DNA of 49,231 nucleotides from Rhodobiaceae bacterium UBA4490. Lineage in GTDB: Bacteria; Pseudomonadota; Alphaproteobacteria; Parvibaculales; Parvibaculaceae. This document shows, in pieces, positions 19,471-27,482 of the stretch. Below the pieces are notes generated by a model. That model was given only the letters and a program-made list of their open reading frames with translations. It was not told where the DNA came from and did no database searches. Every line of letters begins with the position of its first letter. The first letter of the stretch is position 1. The translations under genes and the position numbers were made by a program. The stretch lies in the NCBI GenBank assembly GCA_002389665.1, contig DGNO01000004.1:66911-116141 (forward strand), in the 5' to 3' direction.

Positions 19471-20766
19471 CTATTCGGCAGCAGCTTTCTTCGCCGCCGG
19501 CTTGTCGATAAAGCCGAAGAGATGCCCGCCCACTTTGCGGATCTGAATTTCCTCCGAGCCTTCCGTGATCCGGTAGCGCCGGTGATGGCGGTAAATATGC
19601 TCGAAGGGCTTATGGCGCGAATAACCGATGGCGCCATGCACCTGGATCGCCAGATCCGCCGCCTGGCAAACGAGACGGTTCGCGCGGTAATTGCACATCG
19701 AGACTTTATCGGAGAGATAGCGCGCCACATCCGGTTTCGACATGCGGTCCATCTGCCAGGCCGTCTTGTAAACCAGATTGCGGATCATCTCGCATTCCGT
19801 ATGCGCCTCGACCAGCGGGAACTGGATTGCCTGGTTGGAGGCGAGCGGCTTGCCGAAAGGCGCGCGGTCCTTGGCATATTGCACGCTTTCATTGATGCAA
19901 TATTGCGCCGCGCCCACGCCGGACGCCGCCTGGCGGATGCGGTTTTCATGCACGAAGTGCTGCGCCAGCGCGAGCCCGCTTTCCGGCTCGCCGAGAATTG
20001 CGGTATCCGGCACCCAGACATCCTTGAAGGAAACACGCGGATGGTCGGTCGGCATGTTGAAGGTCCAAAGATATTCCTCGACCTTCACGCCGGGTAGATC
20101 CGTCGGCACGATGAAACAGGTAATGCCGCGCGCCGAGCCGTCCTTGCCGGAGGTGCGGGCGAACAGAAGATCGTGGGTCGCGACATGCATGCCCGTATTC
20201 CACATCTTCTCGCCATTGATCAGCCAGCCATCGACCCCGTCGCGCTTTTCCGGCACCGCGCGGGTTTCCATCCAGGTCGCATCCGAGCCGTGATTGGGCT
20301 CGGTGAGGCCGAAGGCCATGCGCACCTTGCCGGCGATCGAACCTTCGATCATTTCCTTCTTCTGCGCTTCGGTGCCGAAATCGCGCAGCATCAGCACGGT
20401 CGGGAAATTGCCGACGATCGAGCTTTCATTCTGCAGATCGTTATGGAGCCCGAGCCCTTTTGCCGCCAGATGCTCGCGGATCACCGCCATGCCGAGATTG
20501 GTGCCGTTCTGGCCGCCATATTCTTCCGGCAGCGCATAGCGCAAATGCCCCGCGGCATCTGCCCGGCGGCGCATCTCGGACAAAAGTTCTTCCCAATCGT
20601 GGCGCGGCAGCCCGCCATTGTCCCAGTCGGTGCGCGCATGTTCGCGCCGGTGATCGAAGAAACGGATATTGTCGTCCTGCTCCTCAAGCGGCTTGATTTC
20701 CTTTTCGATGAAATCGTCGAGGATCAGAAGATAATCGCGCAGATCTTGCGGGATATCGAAATCCAT
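19471..20766 (-). CDS. Acyl-CoA dehydrogenase
   Basis: A 431-residue FAD enzyme that introduces the 2,3 double bond in an acyl-CoA and passes electrons to electron-transfer flavoprotein. GGGAGGG lies 5 bases before the ATG. Visible family features are the N-terminal helical domain, AFGLTEPNHGSDATWMETRA in the beta domain that contacts FAD and substrate, and the C-terminal QVHGAIGYSRHKPFEHIYRHHR and RITEGSEEIQIRKV. The Glu in the last motif is the probable catalytic base. The chain is longer than short-chain enzymes (about 380) and resembles members acting on unusual or bulky acyl groups. The substrate cannot be set from sequence. The tail is Lys/Ala-rich. Confidence 0.92.
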   Translation of the reverse strand: MDFDIPQDLRDYLLILDDFIEKEIKPLEEQDDNIRFFDHRREHARTDWDNGGLPRHDWEELLSEMRRRADAAGHLRYALPEEYGGQNGTNLGMAVIREHLAAKGLGLHNDLQNESSIVGNFPTVLMLRDFGTEAQKKEMIEGSIAGKVRMAFGLTEPNHGSDATWMETRAVPEKRDGVDGWLINGEKMWNTGMHVATHDLLFARTSGKDGSARGITCFIVPTDLPGVKVEEYLWTFNMPTDHPRVSFKDVWVPDTAILGEPESGLALAQHFVHENRIRQAASGVGAAQYCINESVQYAKDRAPFGKPLASNQAIQFPLVEAHTECEMIRNLVYKTAWQMDRMSKPDVARYLSDKVSMCNYRANRLVCQAADLAIQVHGAIGYSRHKPFEHIYRHHRRYRITEGSEEIQIRKVGGHLFGFIDKPAAKKAAAE

Positions 20767-21163
20767 AAGGTCCCTCCCTAAAGCGTCATTTGCTTTGTTG
20801 CTTGGTGCTGTTTTTTCAATGACTGATGGGAGAACTATATCCTGTGTGCCGCGCGCGAAAAGCGCTGTCGCGCCAAGTCGCGCCCTGACGTCGCGTCACT
20901 GCCAAAAGACCTTCCCGTCAAACGTTAAGAAACATGCCCGGCACCGTAGCCACGTTAACGCTTTCTATGTGCAAGTCACTGCCTCACCACAATATTTAGC
21001 CGTGAACGGAACACGAAAACGAACATGTCAGTGATTCGGACGTGCTTTGTTTCCCTATTGATCCATTTCTTAACCGAGCCAATTTTAACCTTTTATCCGC
21101 AGCCGTAATGGGCTTGTTTTGACCCTTGCCACATGGCCGCTTTGCCCCGATTGTGCCCCTGTA
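20767..21163. other. Divergent intergenic region, no gene seen
   Basis: These 397 bases separate the acyl-CoA dehydrogenase gene from the helicase gene. Two CGTTAA/GTTAAG words and three GAAC words (21004, 21009, 21021) are present, but their spacing does not match a LexA box. I see no RNA gene, coding frame or strong hairpin. The helicase promoter probably lies in the AT-richer part near 21050-21110. Confidence 0.5.
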
Positions 21164-24100
21164 ATGACCCGACCTTCCCCACATCATCTTGTGTATGCCG
21201 ATAGCCGCCTCGGCGCCGTTCTGGGACCGACCAATACCGGCAAAACGCACCTGGCGATCGAGCGCATGCTCGGCCATAGGACCGGCATGATCGGCCTGCC
21301 GCTCCGGCTTCTGGCGCGCGAGGTCTATGAGCGGGTCTGCCGCAAAATCGGCGCGCCGTCGGTTGCGCTTTTAACGGGCGAGGAAAAGATCGTGCCCACC
21401 CGCGCACGCTACTGGGTCTGCACGGTGGAGGCGATGCCGGTCAGCCAGCCTGTGGATTTCCTGGCCGTCGATGAAGTGCAACTCGCTGCGGATGCCGAGC
21501 GCGGCCATGTCTTTACCGACCGGATATTGCGCGCCCGGGGCATCGAGGAAACGCTGTTTCTGGGCTCTGAAACCGCCCGGCCCCTCATTTCCAAACTGCT
21601 GCCCGGCGCCCATATCGAAACCCGCCCGCGCTTTTCCGAGCTTACTTTTTTAGGCCCGCGCAAGCTGACGCGCCTGCCGCGCCGCTCCGCCGTCGTCGCC
21701 TTCTCCGCCGAGCAGGTCTATGCCATTGCCGAGCTCATCCGCCGCCACAGAGGCGGGGCCGCCGTCGTCATGGGCGCGCTGTCGCCCCGGACGCGCAATG
21801 CGCAGGTCGAGCTTTACCAGAACGGGGATGTGGATTTTCTCGTGGCAACGGACGCCATCGGCATGGGGCTCAACATGGATATCGACCATGTGGCCTTCGC
21901 CCAGACCGAGAAATTCGACGGGCGCCAGCACCGGCCCTTGCGCGTCAGTGAACTTGCCCAGATCGCCGGGCGCGCGGGACGCTATGCCAATGACGGCACC
22001 TTCGGCACGACGGGGGATGCCGCGCCTCTCGATGCTGAGACCGCCGAGCGCATCGAGGAACATTATTTCGAGCCCGACCGGCAGTTTCAGTGGCGCAATA
22101 CCGATCTCGACTTTTCCTCCATCGACCGGCTGATGGCGAGCCTTGAGGCGCCGCCGCGCCGCGAGGGGCTGGTGCGCGCGCAAATGGCCTCCGATCTCGA
22201 GGCCCTCGGCCTGATGGCCCGCGACGGACAGATCCGGGACAAAGCAGGCAGTAAAGAGGCGCTCAAACTTCTCTGGGAAGTCGCGCAAGTGCCCGACTTC
22301 CGCAAGATCATGGCCTCCGATCACGCCGCACTTTTGTCACGGCTTTACTTTTTCCTCATGGAAGACGGTATCATTCCGGAGGATTGGCTTGCCAAACAGG
22401 TTTCGCTGACGGACAAAACAGACGGCGATATCGATACGCTCTCGACACGCATTGCGCATATGCGGACTTGGGCCTTCGTCGCCAACCGGAACGGGTGGCT
22501 GAAAGACCCGGACCATTGGCAAAAGCGCACCCGCGCGATAGAGGATAAGCTTTCCGATGCGCTTCATGAGCGTCTGACACAACGCTTTATCGACCGGCGA
22601 ACAAGTGTGCTCATGAAACGTTTGCGTCAAAACGAGGAACTGATGGCGTCTATTACTGCTGACGGAGAAGTGCTGGTAGAGGGCGAATATGTCGGCCGGC
22701 TGCAAGGGTTCGTATTCGTGGCCGATCCGCGCGCCGAAGGCGTGCACGACAAAATTCTGCGCGCTGCCTCACTGAAGGCGCTTGCGAGCGAAATAGAAAG
22801 CCGCGCCGCGCGCCTTGCCGCTGCCGAAGACGGCGCCATTTCGCTGAGCGAGCATGGCCGTCTTCTCTGGGAAGGCCAGTCCGTTGCCAAATTGCACAAA
22901 GGCGAAGGCGCGCTGCGCCCGAAAGTCGAGCTCATCGCTTCCGATCAATTGACGGGCCCGGCCCGCGAGCAGGTGCAGGCGCGGCTCGAAAAATGGCTGA
23001 CCGCCCATATCGCCCAGGTACTGGAACCGCTCGTCAAACTGAACGCCGCCGAAGACATTGCCGGCCTTGCCCGCGGCATCGCTTTCCAGCTTTACGAAAA
23101 TCTCGGTCATTTGCGCCGCGAGACGGTGGCGAATGAGCTGAAAGAACTCGACCAGCCCGCCCGCAGCCAGCTGCGCAAATATGGCGTGCGTTTCGGGGCT
23201 TATTCCGTCTTCATGCCAGCTCTTCTGAAGCCTGCGCCCGCGCGGCTTTTGCTGACGCTCTGGAGCCTGCAGCGCGATACGGAGGCAGCCGATCCTTTTG
23301 CCGATCTGCCCAATCCGCCGGCACCCGGCCTCACTTCCGCGCCCGCCGAGCAGAGCGCGCCGCAAGGTTTCTATGAAGCGCTGGGCTTCCGCGTTTGCGG
23401 CACGCGCGCCGTGCGCCTTGATATGCTCGAGCGCCTGGCCGACCTCATCCGCCCGGTCATTGCCGAGCGGCGCTACAAAGGCGGTTTCCGCGTCACCCCC
23501 GACATGATGTCGCTTGTCGGCTGTTCGGGGGAAGAATTCGCCGGCCTCCTGCGCGGGCTCGGCTACCGCATGCAGCTTGAAAAAGTCCCCCAATCGGTGA
23601 TCGAGGCGGAAAAACAGCCGCCGGCGCCCGAACCCAAGCCTGCCGCAGAGGCTGCGCCCTCAATATCGCAGGAAGAGGCAGGCCCCGCCGCCTCCGAAAC
23701 CGCCTTGCCGGGGGAAGTTGCCGCAGAAGCAGCTGCCTCCGAAGAGCCTGCCGCCGATGCCGTAACCGAAACGGCGGCGCTTGCCGAGACCACGGCGGAC
23801 GATACGCCCACCGCCGCGCCTGAAACACCGGCCACGGCACCGCAGAACGAAAATCTGGAAGGCGGCGAGGCAGCGCCCATAGCGCCCGAAACACCAGCCG
23901 CGGAAGCAGCACCTGCTGAGGCCGGCGCCGAAACCGGCGATGAGCTCGTCGAAGCCGAAATCTGGCGCCCGCAGCGCAAGCACAACCCGCGCGCGCGCCG
24001 GCCCGATCAGCGCGGCCAGCCGAAGAACGCGGCAAAAGACGGCGGCAAAGGGGCCGAGGACGGCGGCAGGAAACCCAAAGGCAAGTTCCAGGGCAAACGC

Positions 24101-24241
24101 AAAGGCCCGCCCCATAAAGGCGGTAAGCCGAAATCCGGCCCGCAGCGCTTTTCAGCCAGCCCCGCGCGCAAAGACAAGATCGACCCCGATTCTCCTTTCG
24201 CCGCGCTGGCCGTGCTGAAAGAAAAATCCGGCAAGGAATGA
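21164..24241 (+). CDS. SUV3-like DEAD/DExH helicase with long disordered basic tail
   Basis: A helicase of about 1,025 residues in the alphaproteobacterial family related to mitochondrial SUV3, an RNA helicase of RNA decay. I use the ATG at 21164; a TTG at 21119 would add 15 residues, and neither has a good ribosome site. Motifs in order are Walker A GPTNTGKTH, the DExH-type DEVQ, and VATDAIGMGLNMDIDH and QIAGRAGR in the second RecA domain. After residue about 830 comes a long Ala/Pro/Glu-rich segment, then a Lys/Arg/Gly-rich tail (GKFQGKRKGPPHKGG) likely to bind RNA. The stop overlaps the start of the next gene (ATGA), so the S4 RNA-binding protein is made from the same transcript. Confidence 0.9.
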   Translation: MTRPSPHHLVYADSRLGAVLGPTNTGKTHLAIERMLGHRTGMIGLPLRLLAREVYERVCRKIGAPSVALLTGEEKIVPTRARYWVCTVEAMPVSQPVDFLAVDEVQLAADAERGHVFTDRILRARGIEETLFLGSETARPLISKLLPGAHIETRPRFSELTFLGPRKLTRLPRRSAVVAFSAEQVYAIAELIRRHRGGAAVVMGALSPRTRNAQVELYQNGDVDFLVATDAIGMGLNMDIDHVAFAQTEKFDGRQHRPLRVSELAQIAGRAGRYANDGTFGTTGDAAPLDAETAERIEEHYFEPDRQFQWRNTDLDFSSIDRLMASLEAPPRREGLVRAQMASDLEALGLMARDGQIRDKAGSKEALKLLWEVAQVPDFRKIMASDHAALLSRLYFFLMEDGIIPEDWLAKQVSLTDKTDGDIDTLSTRIAHMRTWAFVANRNGWLKDPDHWQKRTRAIEDKLSDALHERLTQRFIDRRTSVLMKRLRQNEELMASITADGEVLVEGEYVGRLQGFVFVADPRAEGVHDKILRAASLKALASEIESRAARLAAAEDGAISLSEHGRLLWEGQSVAKLHKGEGALRPKVELIASDQLTGPAREQVQARLEKWLTAHIAQVLEPLVKLNAAEDIAGLARGIAFQLYENLGHLRRETVANELKELDQPARSQLRKYGVRFGAYSVFMPALLKPAPARLLLTLWSLQRDTEAADPFADLPNPPAPGLTSAPAEQSAPQGFYEALGFRVCGTRAVRLDMLERLADLIRPVIAERRYKGGFRVTPDMMSLVGCSGEEFAGLLRGLGYRMQLEKVPQSVIEAEKQPPAPEPKPAAEAAPSISQEEAGPAASETALPGEVAAEAAASEEPAADAVTETAALAETTADDTPTAAPETPATAPQNENLEGGEAAPIAPETPAAEAAPAEAGAETGDELVEAEIWRPQRKHNPRARRPDQRGQPKNAAKDGGKGAEDGGRKPKGKFQGKRKGPPHKGGKPKSGPQRFSASPARKDKIDPDSPFAALAVLKEKSGKE

Positions 24242-24639
24242 CGGCCCGGCCGGAAGACCCGGCTGCGGAAACAGCCGCAACACAGCGTCTCGACCGCTGG
24301 CTCTGGTTTGCCCGTTTCGTCAAAAGCCGGACCTTGGCCGCCAAACTCGTCGCAAGCGGCAAGATCCGCGTCAACCGTGAGCGGGCGCAAAAAGCCAGCC
24401 GCCTTGTGCGGGCCGGGGATGTGCTTACGTTCCCTCTAGGCTCTCATATTCGCGTGATCAAAATTCTCGCCCCCGGTACGAGACGGGGGCCGGCGAGCGA
24501 AGCTCAGCGGCTTTACGAAGACCTTTCCCCGCCCGCCCCCGCAGCCCCGAAGCCGGAAGCGGGCGAAAGAGACAAAGGCGCCGGCCGGCCCACCAAAGCC
24601 GACAGGCGCCAGATCGACCGGCTGAAATCCACGGAGTGA
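24238..24639 (+). CDS. S4-domain RNA-binding protein, Hsp15 (HslR) family
   Basis: A 133-residue protein. Residues about 17-75 form an S4 domain (QRLDRWLWFARFVKSRTLAA...GKIRVNRERAQKASRLVRAGD). In E. coli, Hsp15 binds 50S subunits that carry stalled nascent chains. The C-terminus is Pro/Ala-rich and then basic (GRPTKADRRQIDRLKS), common in the alphaproteobacterial version. The start overlaps the helicase stop by 4 bases, so they are translationally coupled. A linked helicase and S4 protein suggests an RNA or ribosome quality role. Confidence 0.92.
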   Translation: MTARPEDPAAETAATQRLDRWLWFARFVKSRTLAAKLVASGKIRVNRERAQKASRLVRAGDVLTFPLGSHIRVIKILAPGTRRGPASEAQRLYEDLSPPAPAAPKPEAGERDKGAGRPTKADRRQIDRLKSTE

Positions 24640-24652
24640 GGCGGGACAAGGC

Positions 24653-24669
24653 GGGAATCTTTAATTCCC
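24653..24669 (+). terminator. Weak stem-loop after the S4 gene
   Basis: GGGAAT-CTTTA-ATTCCC is followed by an AT-rich stretch but no clean T-run. It may be a weak terminator or a processing site. Confidence 0.4.
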
Positions 24670-24693
24670 ATAAAATGTTTGTAGTTGTTATTA

Positions 24694-24710
24694 ATATCCT
24701 ATTCGGATAT
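24694..24710. promoter_or_regulatory. Inverted repeat upstream of the TerB-like gene
   Basis: ATATCC-TATTC-GGATAT lies in an AT-rich leader 26 bases before the ATG at 24736. It could be an operator or a leader hairpin. Confidence 0.35.
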
Positions 24711-24735
24711 GGAAAATAAAAATCGAGGACCGTTC

Positions 24736-25197
24736 ATGTTGAACCGGATCAAGGCGCTCTTTGCCGAGACGCCCGAAAAAGGTGAAGAAAAGAGCTTCGA
24801 TGAAGGGCTCGTGGCCGCAGCGGCGCTTCTGGTGCGCGCGGCCCTGATGGACGAAGAGTTCGGCGCCGCCGAGCGGGATGTCATCTCCGCGGCGCTCAGC
24901 CAGTCCTTCGGCCTGAGCGAGGAAGAAGCCGCCTTGCTTCTTGCCGAAGCGGAAGCGGAAAACGTGGAAGCGACGGACCTTTTCCGCTGGACCTCGAAAC
25001 TGCGCGATGATTTCGACCACGAGCGCCGGGTCCAGCTCATCGAACAGCTTTGGGAAGTCGTCTATGCCGATGGCCGGCTCGACGACTTCGAGGCCAACCT
25101 GTTGCGGCGCGTTGCCGGGCTGATATACGTTCCGGACCGCGAATCCGGCGCTGCAAGGCAAAGGGCGCGACAAAAATTGGGATTGGACAGCAACTAG
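24736..25197 (+). CDS. TerB-family protein
   Basis: A 153-residue soluble all-helical protein. The ATG at 24736 has GAGGA 6 bases upstream; an earlier start at 24685 lies in the AT-rich leader and overlaps the inverted repeat there. The acidic helical repeats with FDEGLVAAAALLVRAALMDEEFGAAE and LWEVVYADGRLDDFEANLLRRVAGL match the TerB-like (tellurite resistance, DjlA-like) fold with two conserved acidic helix pairs that may bind metal. Despite the family name, stand-alone members are not known to confer tellurite resistance. It lies 65 bases before fdxA and could share its transcript. Confidence 0.85.
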   Translation: MLNRIKALFAETPEKGEEKSFDEGLVAAAALLVRAALMDEEFGAAERDVISAALSQSFGLSEEEAALLLAEAEAENVEATDLFRWTSKLRDDFDHERRVQLIEQLWEVVYADGRLDDFEANLLRRVAGLIYVPDRESGAARQRARQKLGLDSN

Positions 25198-25262
25198 CTT
25201 GCAGTCAGTAAAAGCCCTGGCGCACCAGAACGAAGCCAGAGGCCGAAAGACCGGAGAGCACG

Positions 25263-25601
25263 ATGACCTATGTGGTGACCGAAAACTGCATCAAGTGCAA
25301 ATACATGGACTGCGTGGAAGTTTGCCCCGTGGATTGTTTCTACGAAGGCGAGAACATGCTGGTCATTCACCCCGACGAATGTATCGATTGCGGCGTTTGC
25401 GAGCCTGAATGCCCGGCCGAAGCCATCAAGGCCGACACCGAGACGGGCCTGGAAAAATGGCTGGAGCTCAATACCGATTACGCCAACAAGTGGCCCAACA
25501 TCACCATGAAGCGCGATGCGCCGGAAGATGCGGCCGAACATGACGGCGAGGAAGGCAAGCTGGAGAAATATTTCTCCCCCGAGCCCGGCGAAGGCGATTG
25601 A
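25263..25601 (+). CDS. fdxA: Ferredoxin FdxA, seven-iron type
   Basis: A 112-residue electron carrier. A GGAGAG site precedes the [20 protein letters not shown] near residues 9-25 and [12 protein letters not shown] near 40-51 provide ligands for one [3Fe-4S] and one [4Fe-4S] cluster; the first motif has the widened spacing and CPVDCF sequence typical of the 3Fe-4S/4Fe-4S FdxA group. The C-terminus is acidic. fdxA commonly lies between the S4 gene and carD in alphaproteobacteria, as here. A strong terminator follows directly. Confidence 0.96.
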   Translation: MTYVVTENCIKCKYMDCVEVCPVDCFYEGENMLVIHPDECIDCGVCEPECPAEAIKADTETGLEKWLELNTDYANKWPNITMKRDAPEDAAEHDGEEGKLEKYFSPEPGEGD

Positions 25602-25623
25602 GCCGCCCGTATGCATGACCCGG

Positions 25624-25651
25624 AAAGGCGCCTGACCTCAGGCGCCTTTTT
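25624..25651 (+). terminator. Rho-independent terminator of fdxA
   Basis: AAAGGCGCCTGA-CC-TCAGGCGCCTTT is a 12-base stem (top pairs A-T; a minimal loop means inner pairs open) followed by TT. It begins 22 bases after the stop. Confidence 0.88.
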
Positions 25652-25784
25652 CTTTGGGTTAAGGAAAAACTCGACGAAACCACCCTATCCTTCTGTTTTC
25701 AGGAGGCTTTTGGGAGCCGGCGCTTCCTTTTTAGGAAAATATGTGGTATGCAGAGCAACAAATAGGCTCGTGCGAATCGACGAC

Positions 25785-25810
25785 AGCGCCGGAAAACGGC
25801 GCTTTTGCTT
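25785..25810 (+). terminator. Terminator-like hairpin inside the carD leader
   Basis: AGCGCCG-GAAAA-CGGCGCT is followed by TTTGCTTTG. It is 300 bases before the carD start and 134 bases after the fdxA terminator, so it terminates neither gene directly. Confidence 0.6.
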
Positions 25811-26022
25811 TGAGCGATGGCCGTGCCTGAACCCGTTCCTGCCGCTTTGGCGCCCAGGAACCTCGAAATTGCGTGTATCAGAAACTTTGCACACGGCAAA
25901 CGAGCAAACTGAACGCGGGAGATGGGCTCACCGCACTGGAACCTGACAGGCTTGCCTCATAATTGAACCGGCCAGTCCAACGCGCGGGACCCGCGGGGGC
26001 AAAACGGAACAAAGACGGCATA

Positions 26023-26050
26023 CCCTGAACGGCTGGCCCTGAACGGCTGG
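26023..26050 (+). repeat. Perfect 14-base tandem duplication
   Basis: CCCTGAACGGCTGG occurs twice with no spacer, ending 65 bases before the chosen carD start. It is either a recent slippage event or a paired binding site. Confidence 0.8.
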
Positions 26051-26115
26051 ATTTTTTCGTGAACTGGAAGCAGGCGCCCCCAGAAGGGGAAGCCCGGCGA
26101 GAATGGAACGAAGCT

Positions 26116-27258
26116 ATGGCGACAAAAGCAAAAAAATCCCCGAAAGCCGCCGCCAAAAAGACGGCAGCGAAGAAAAAGCCGGCAGCCAAAAGCGCTGCCG
26201 CCAAAACCAGCGCGAAAAAAACCGCGGCCAAAAAAGCCCCCGCAAAAAAAGCAACAACCTCTAAAACCGGAACAAAAACCAACGTGAAAGCCGCACCGAA
26301 GAAGACCGCCGCCAAGAAAACCGCTGTAAAGAAAGCGGCGGCGAAGAAACCGGCCGCCAAAAAAGCCGCCGTGAAGAAGACCGCTGCCAAGAAAGCAGCC
26401 GCTTCCACCGCCAAGACCAGTGCCAAGAAAACCAGCGCCAGCAAGCCGGCCGCTAAAACCGCCGCCAAGAAGCCGGCCGTAAAGGCTGCGGCTAAAAGCG
26501 CCGTGAAGACTGCGCCGAAGAAAAAAGCGGCTGCAAAACCGGCGGAAGCTAAGAAAGCCGCGGCTAAGGCAGAAAAACCGGCAGCAAAGGCGGCAAGCCC
26601 GGCCAAAAAGGCCAAAACCGCCCCGCAGACGGAAGCAAAAGCGGCCAAGCCCGCCGCCAAGGCGCCTGTGAAAGCGGAAGAGCCGAAGGCCGAGGCCCCG
26701 AAAGCGGCGCCCAAGCCGAAGCCTGCGCCGAAAAAAGTGGTGATCAACTTCAAACCGAACGAATCCATCGTCTATCCGGCGCATGGGGTGGGCCGAATCC
26801 TGGAAATCGAGGAGCAGGAAGTGGCCGGCCACAAGCTGGAGCTTTTTGTCATCACCTTCGAGCAAGACAAGATGACGCTGCGCGTGCCCACCAACAAAGT
26901 GGACTCGGTCGGCATGCGCAAACTCTCCGACAAGCCCGTCGTAGAGGAAGCGCTGACCACCTTGAAAGGCCGCGCCCGCGTGAAGCGCACCATGTGGAGC
27001 CGCCGCGCCCAGGAATATGAGCAGAAGATCAATTCCGGCGATCTGATCTCCATCGCCGAAGTGGTGCGCGATCTGTTCCGCTCCGAGCGTCAGCCCGAGC
27101 AGTCCTATTCCGAACGCCAGCTTTACGAAGCCGCGCTCGATCGCATGGCCCGCGAAATCGCCGCCGTCGAAGAGACGAGCGCCGAAGCTGCCAGCGCGAA
27201 GATCGAGGACATTCTGCAAACGGCCGCCGCCAAGGCGAAACCGACCGAAGCGGCCTGA
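26116..27258 (+). CDS. carD: CarD/CdnL-family RNA polymerase-binding regulator with histone-H1-like N-terminal tail
   Basis: A 380-residue protein with two parts. Residues 208-380 are a CarD/CdnL domain (NFKPNESIVYPAHGVGRI, the RNA polymerase beta-binding Tudor-like part, then TMWSRRAQEYEQKINSGDL and helices). CdnL proteins stabilise the open promoter complex at rRNA and growth genes. Residues 1-207 are low-complexity Ala/Lys/Pro sequence in AAKK and AVKK blocks with 66 lysines (about 32%), like bacterial histone-H1-like proteins. Usual alphaproteobacterial CdnL is about 170 residues, so this tail is extra. The tail and domain share one frame with no stop. ATG 26116 was preferred; a GTG at 26059 would add 19 residues. 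Myxococcus CarD carries a basic HMGA-like region at the other end, so this may be a parallel arrangement. Confidence 0.9.
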   Translation: MATKAKKSPKAAAKKTAAKKKPAAKSAAAKTSAKKTAAKKAPAKKATTSKTGTKTNVKAAPKKTAAKKTAVKKAAAKKPAAKKAAVKKTAAKKAAASTAKTSAKKTSASKPAAKTAAKKPAVKAAAKSAVKTAPKKKAAAKPAEAKKAAAKAEKPAAKAASPAKKAKTAPQTEAKAAKPAAKAPVKAEEPKAEAPKAAPKPKPAPKKVVINFKPNESIVYPAHGVGRILEIEEQEVAGHKLELFVITFEQDKMTLRVPTNKVDSVGMRKLSDKPVVEEALTTLKGRARVKRTMWSRRAQEYEQKINSGDLISIAEVVRDLFRSERQPEQSYSERQLYEAALDRMAREIAAVEETSAEAASAKIEDILQTAAAKAKPTEAA

Positions 27259-27278
27259 CCCTTTTTTGCATCCCGCTC

Positions 27279-27306
27279 AAAAAGCCCGGCTTCAGCCGGG
27301 CTTTTT
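27279..27306 (+). terminator. Rho-independent terminator of carD
   Basis: AAAAAGCCCGGC-TTCA-GCCGGGCTTTTT is a perfect 12-base stem with a T-run, 20 bases after the stop. Confidence 0.92.
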
Positions 27307-27482
27307 ATTTGCCCGTTTCGGCCTACACACCCTTCTCCCCTGCGTCACACTTCCAAAAACCCTAGCGATAACAAGGGCATAAACGCCTTGTGACTTTGGA
27401 ACTAATCCAAACTGTGATGGAGTGCGTATGAGGAGATGACAACGGCGGAGAGCGCCCCGCCCCGAAAACCGGGAGAGCGAGA

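Larger units (their letters stand above)
25652..26115 (+). other. Long leader region upstream of carD with an internal terminator-like hairpin
   Basis: These 464 bases carry no convincing gene. They include a small hairpin TTCCTTTTTAGGAA near 25726-25739, a terminator-like hairpin at 25785-25810 and a perfect 14-base tandem duplication at 26023-26050. The arrangement would suit a small RNA ending near 25810 or a carD leader with attenuation, but neither is proved. Confidence 0.45.

Noticed and set aside
21004..21024. Three GAAC words suggesting a LexA box
   Set aside because: The spacings do not give the required GAAC-N7-GAAC pattern; the closest pair has 8 bases between.
25611..25946. A plus-strand frame of 111 codons after fdxA
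   Set aside because: It starts inside the fdxA terminator region and runs through a second hairpin. The product has no pattern of a real protein.
25878..27219. Long minus-strand open frames rich in Phe, Leu, Gly and Arg opposite carD
   Set aside because: They are the antisense of the AAKK repeats, with no ribosome site and no recognisable domain.
27398..27422. GGAAC upstream of rpoH as a general stress (EcfG) promoter
   Set aside because: No GTT-like -10 element lies at the expected 16-17 base spacing.
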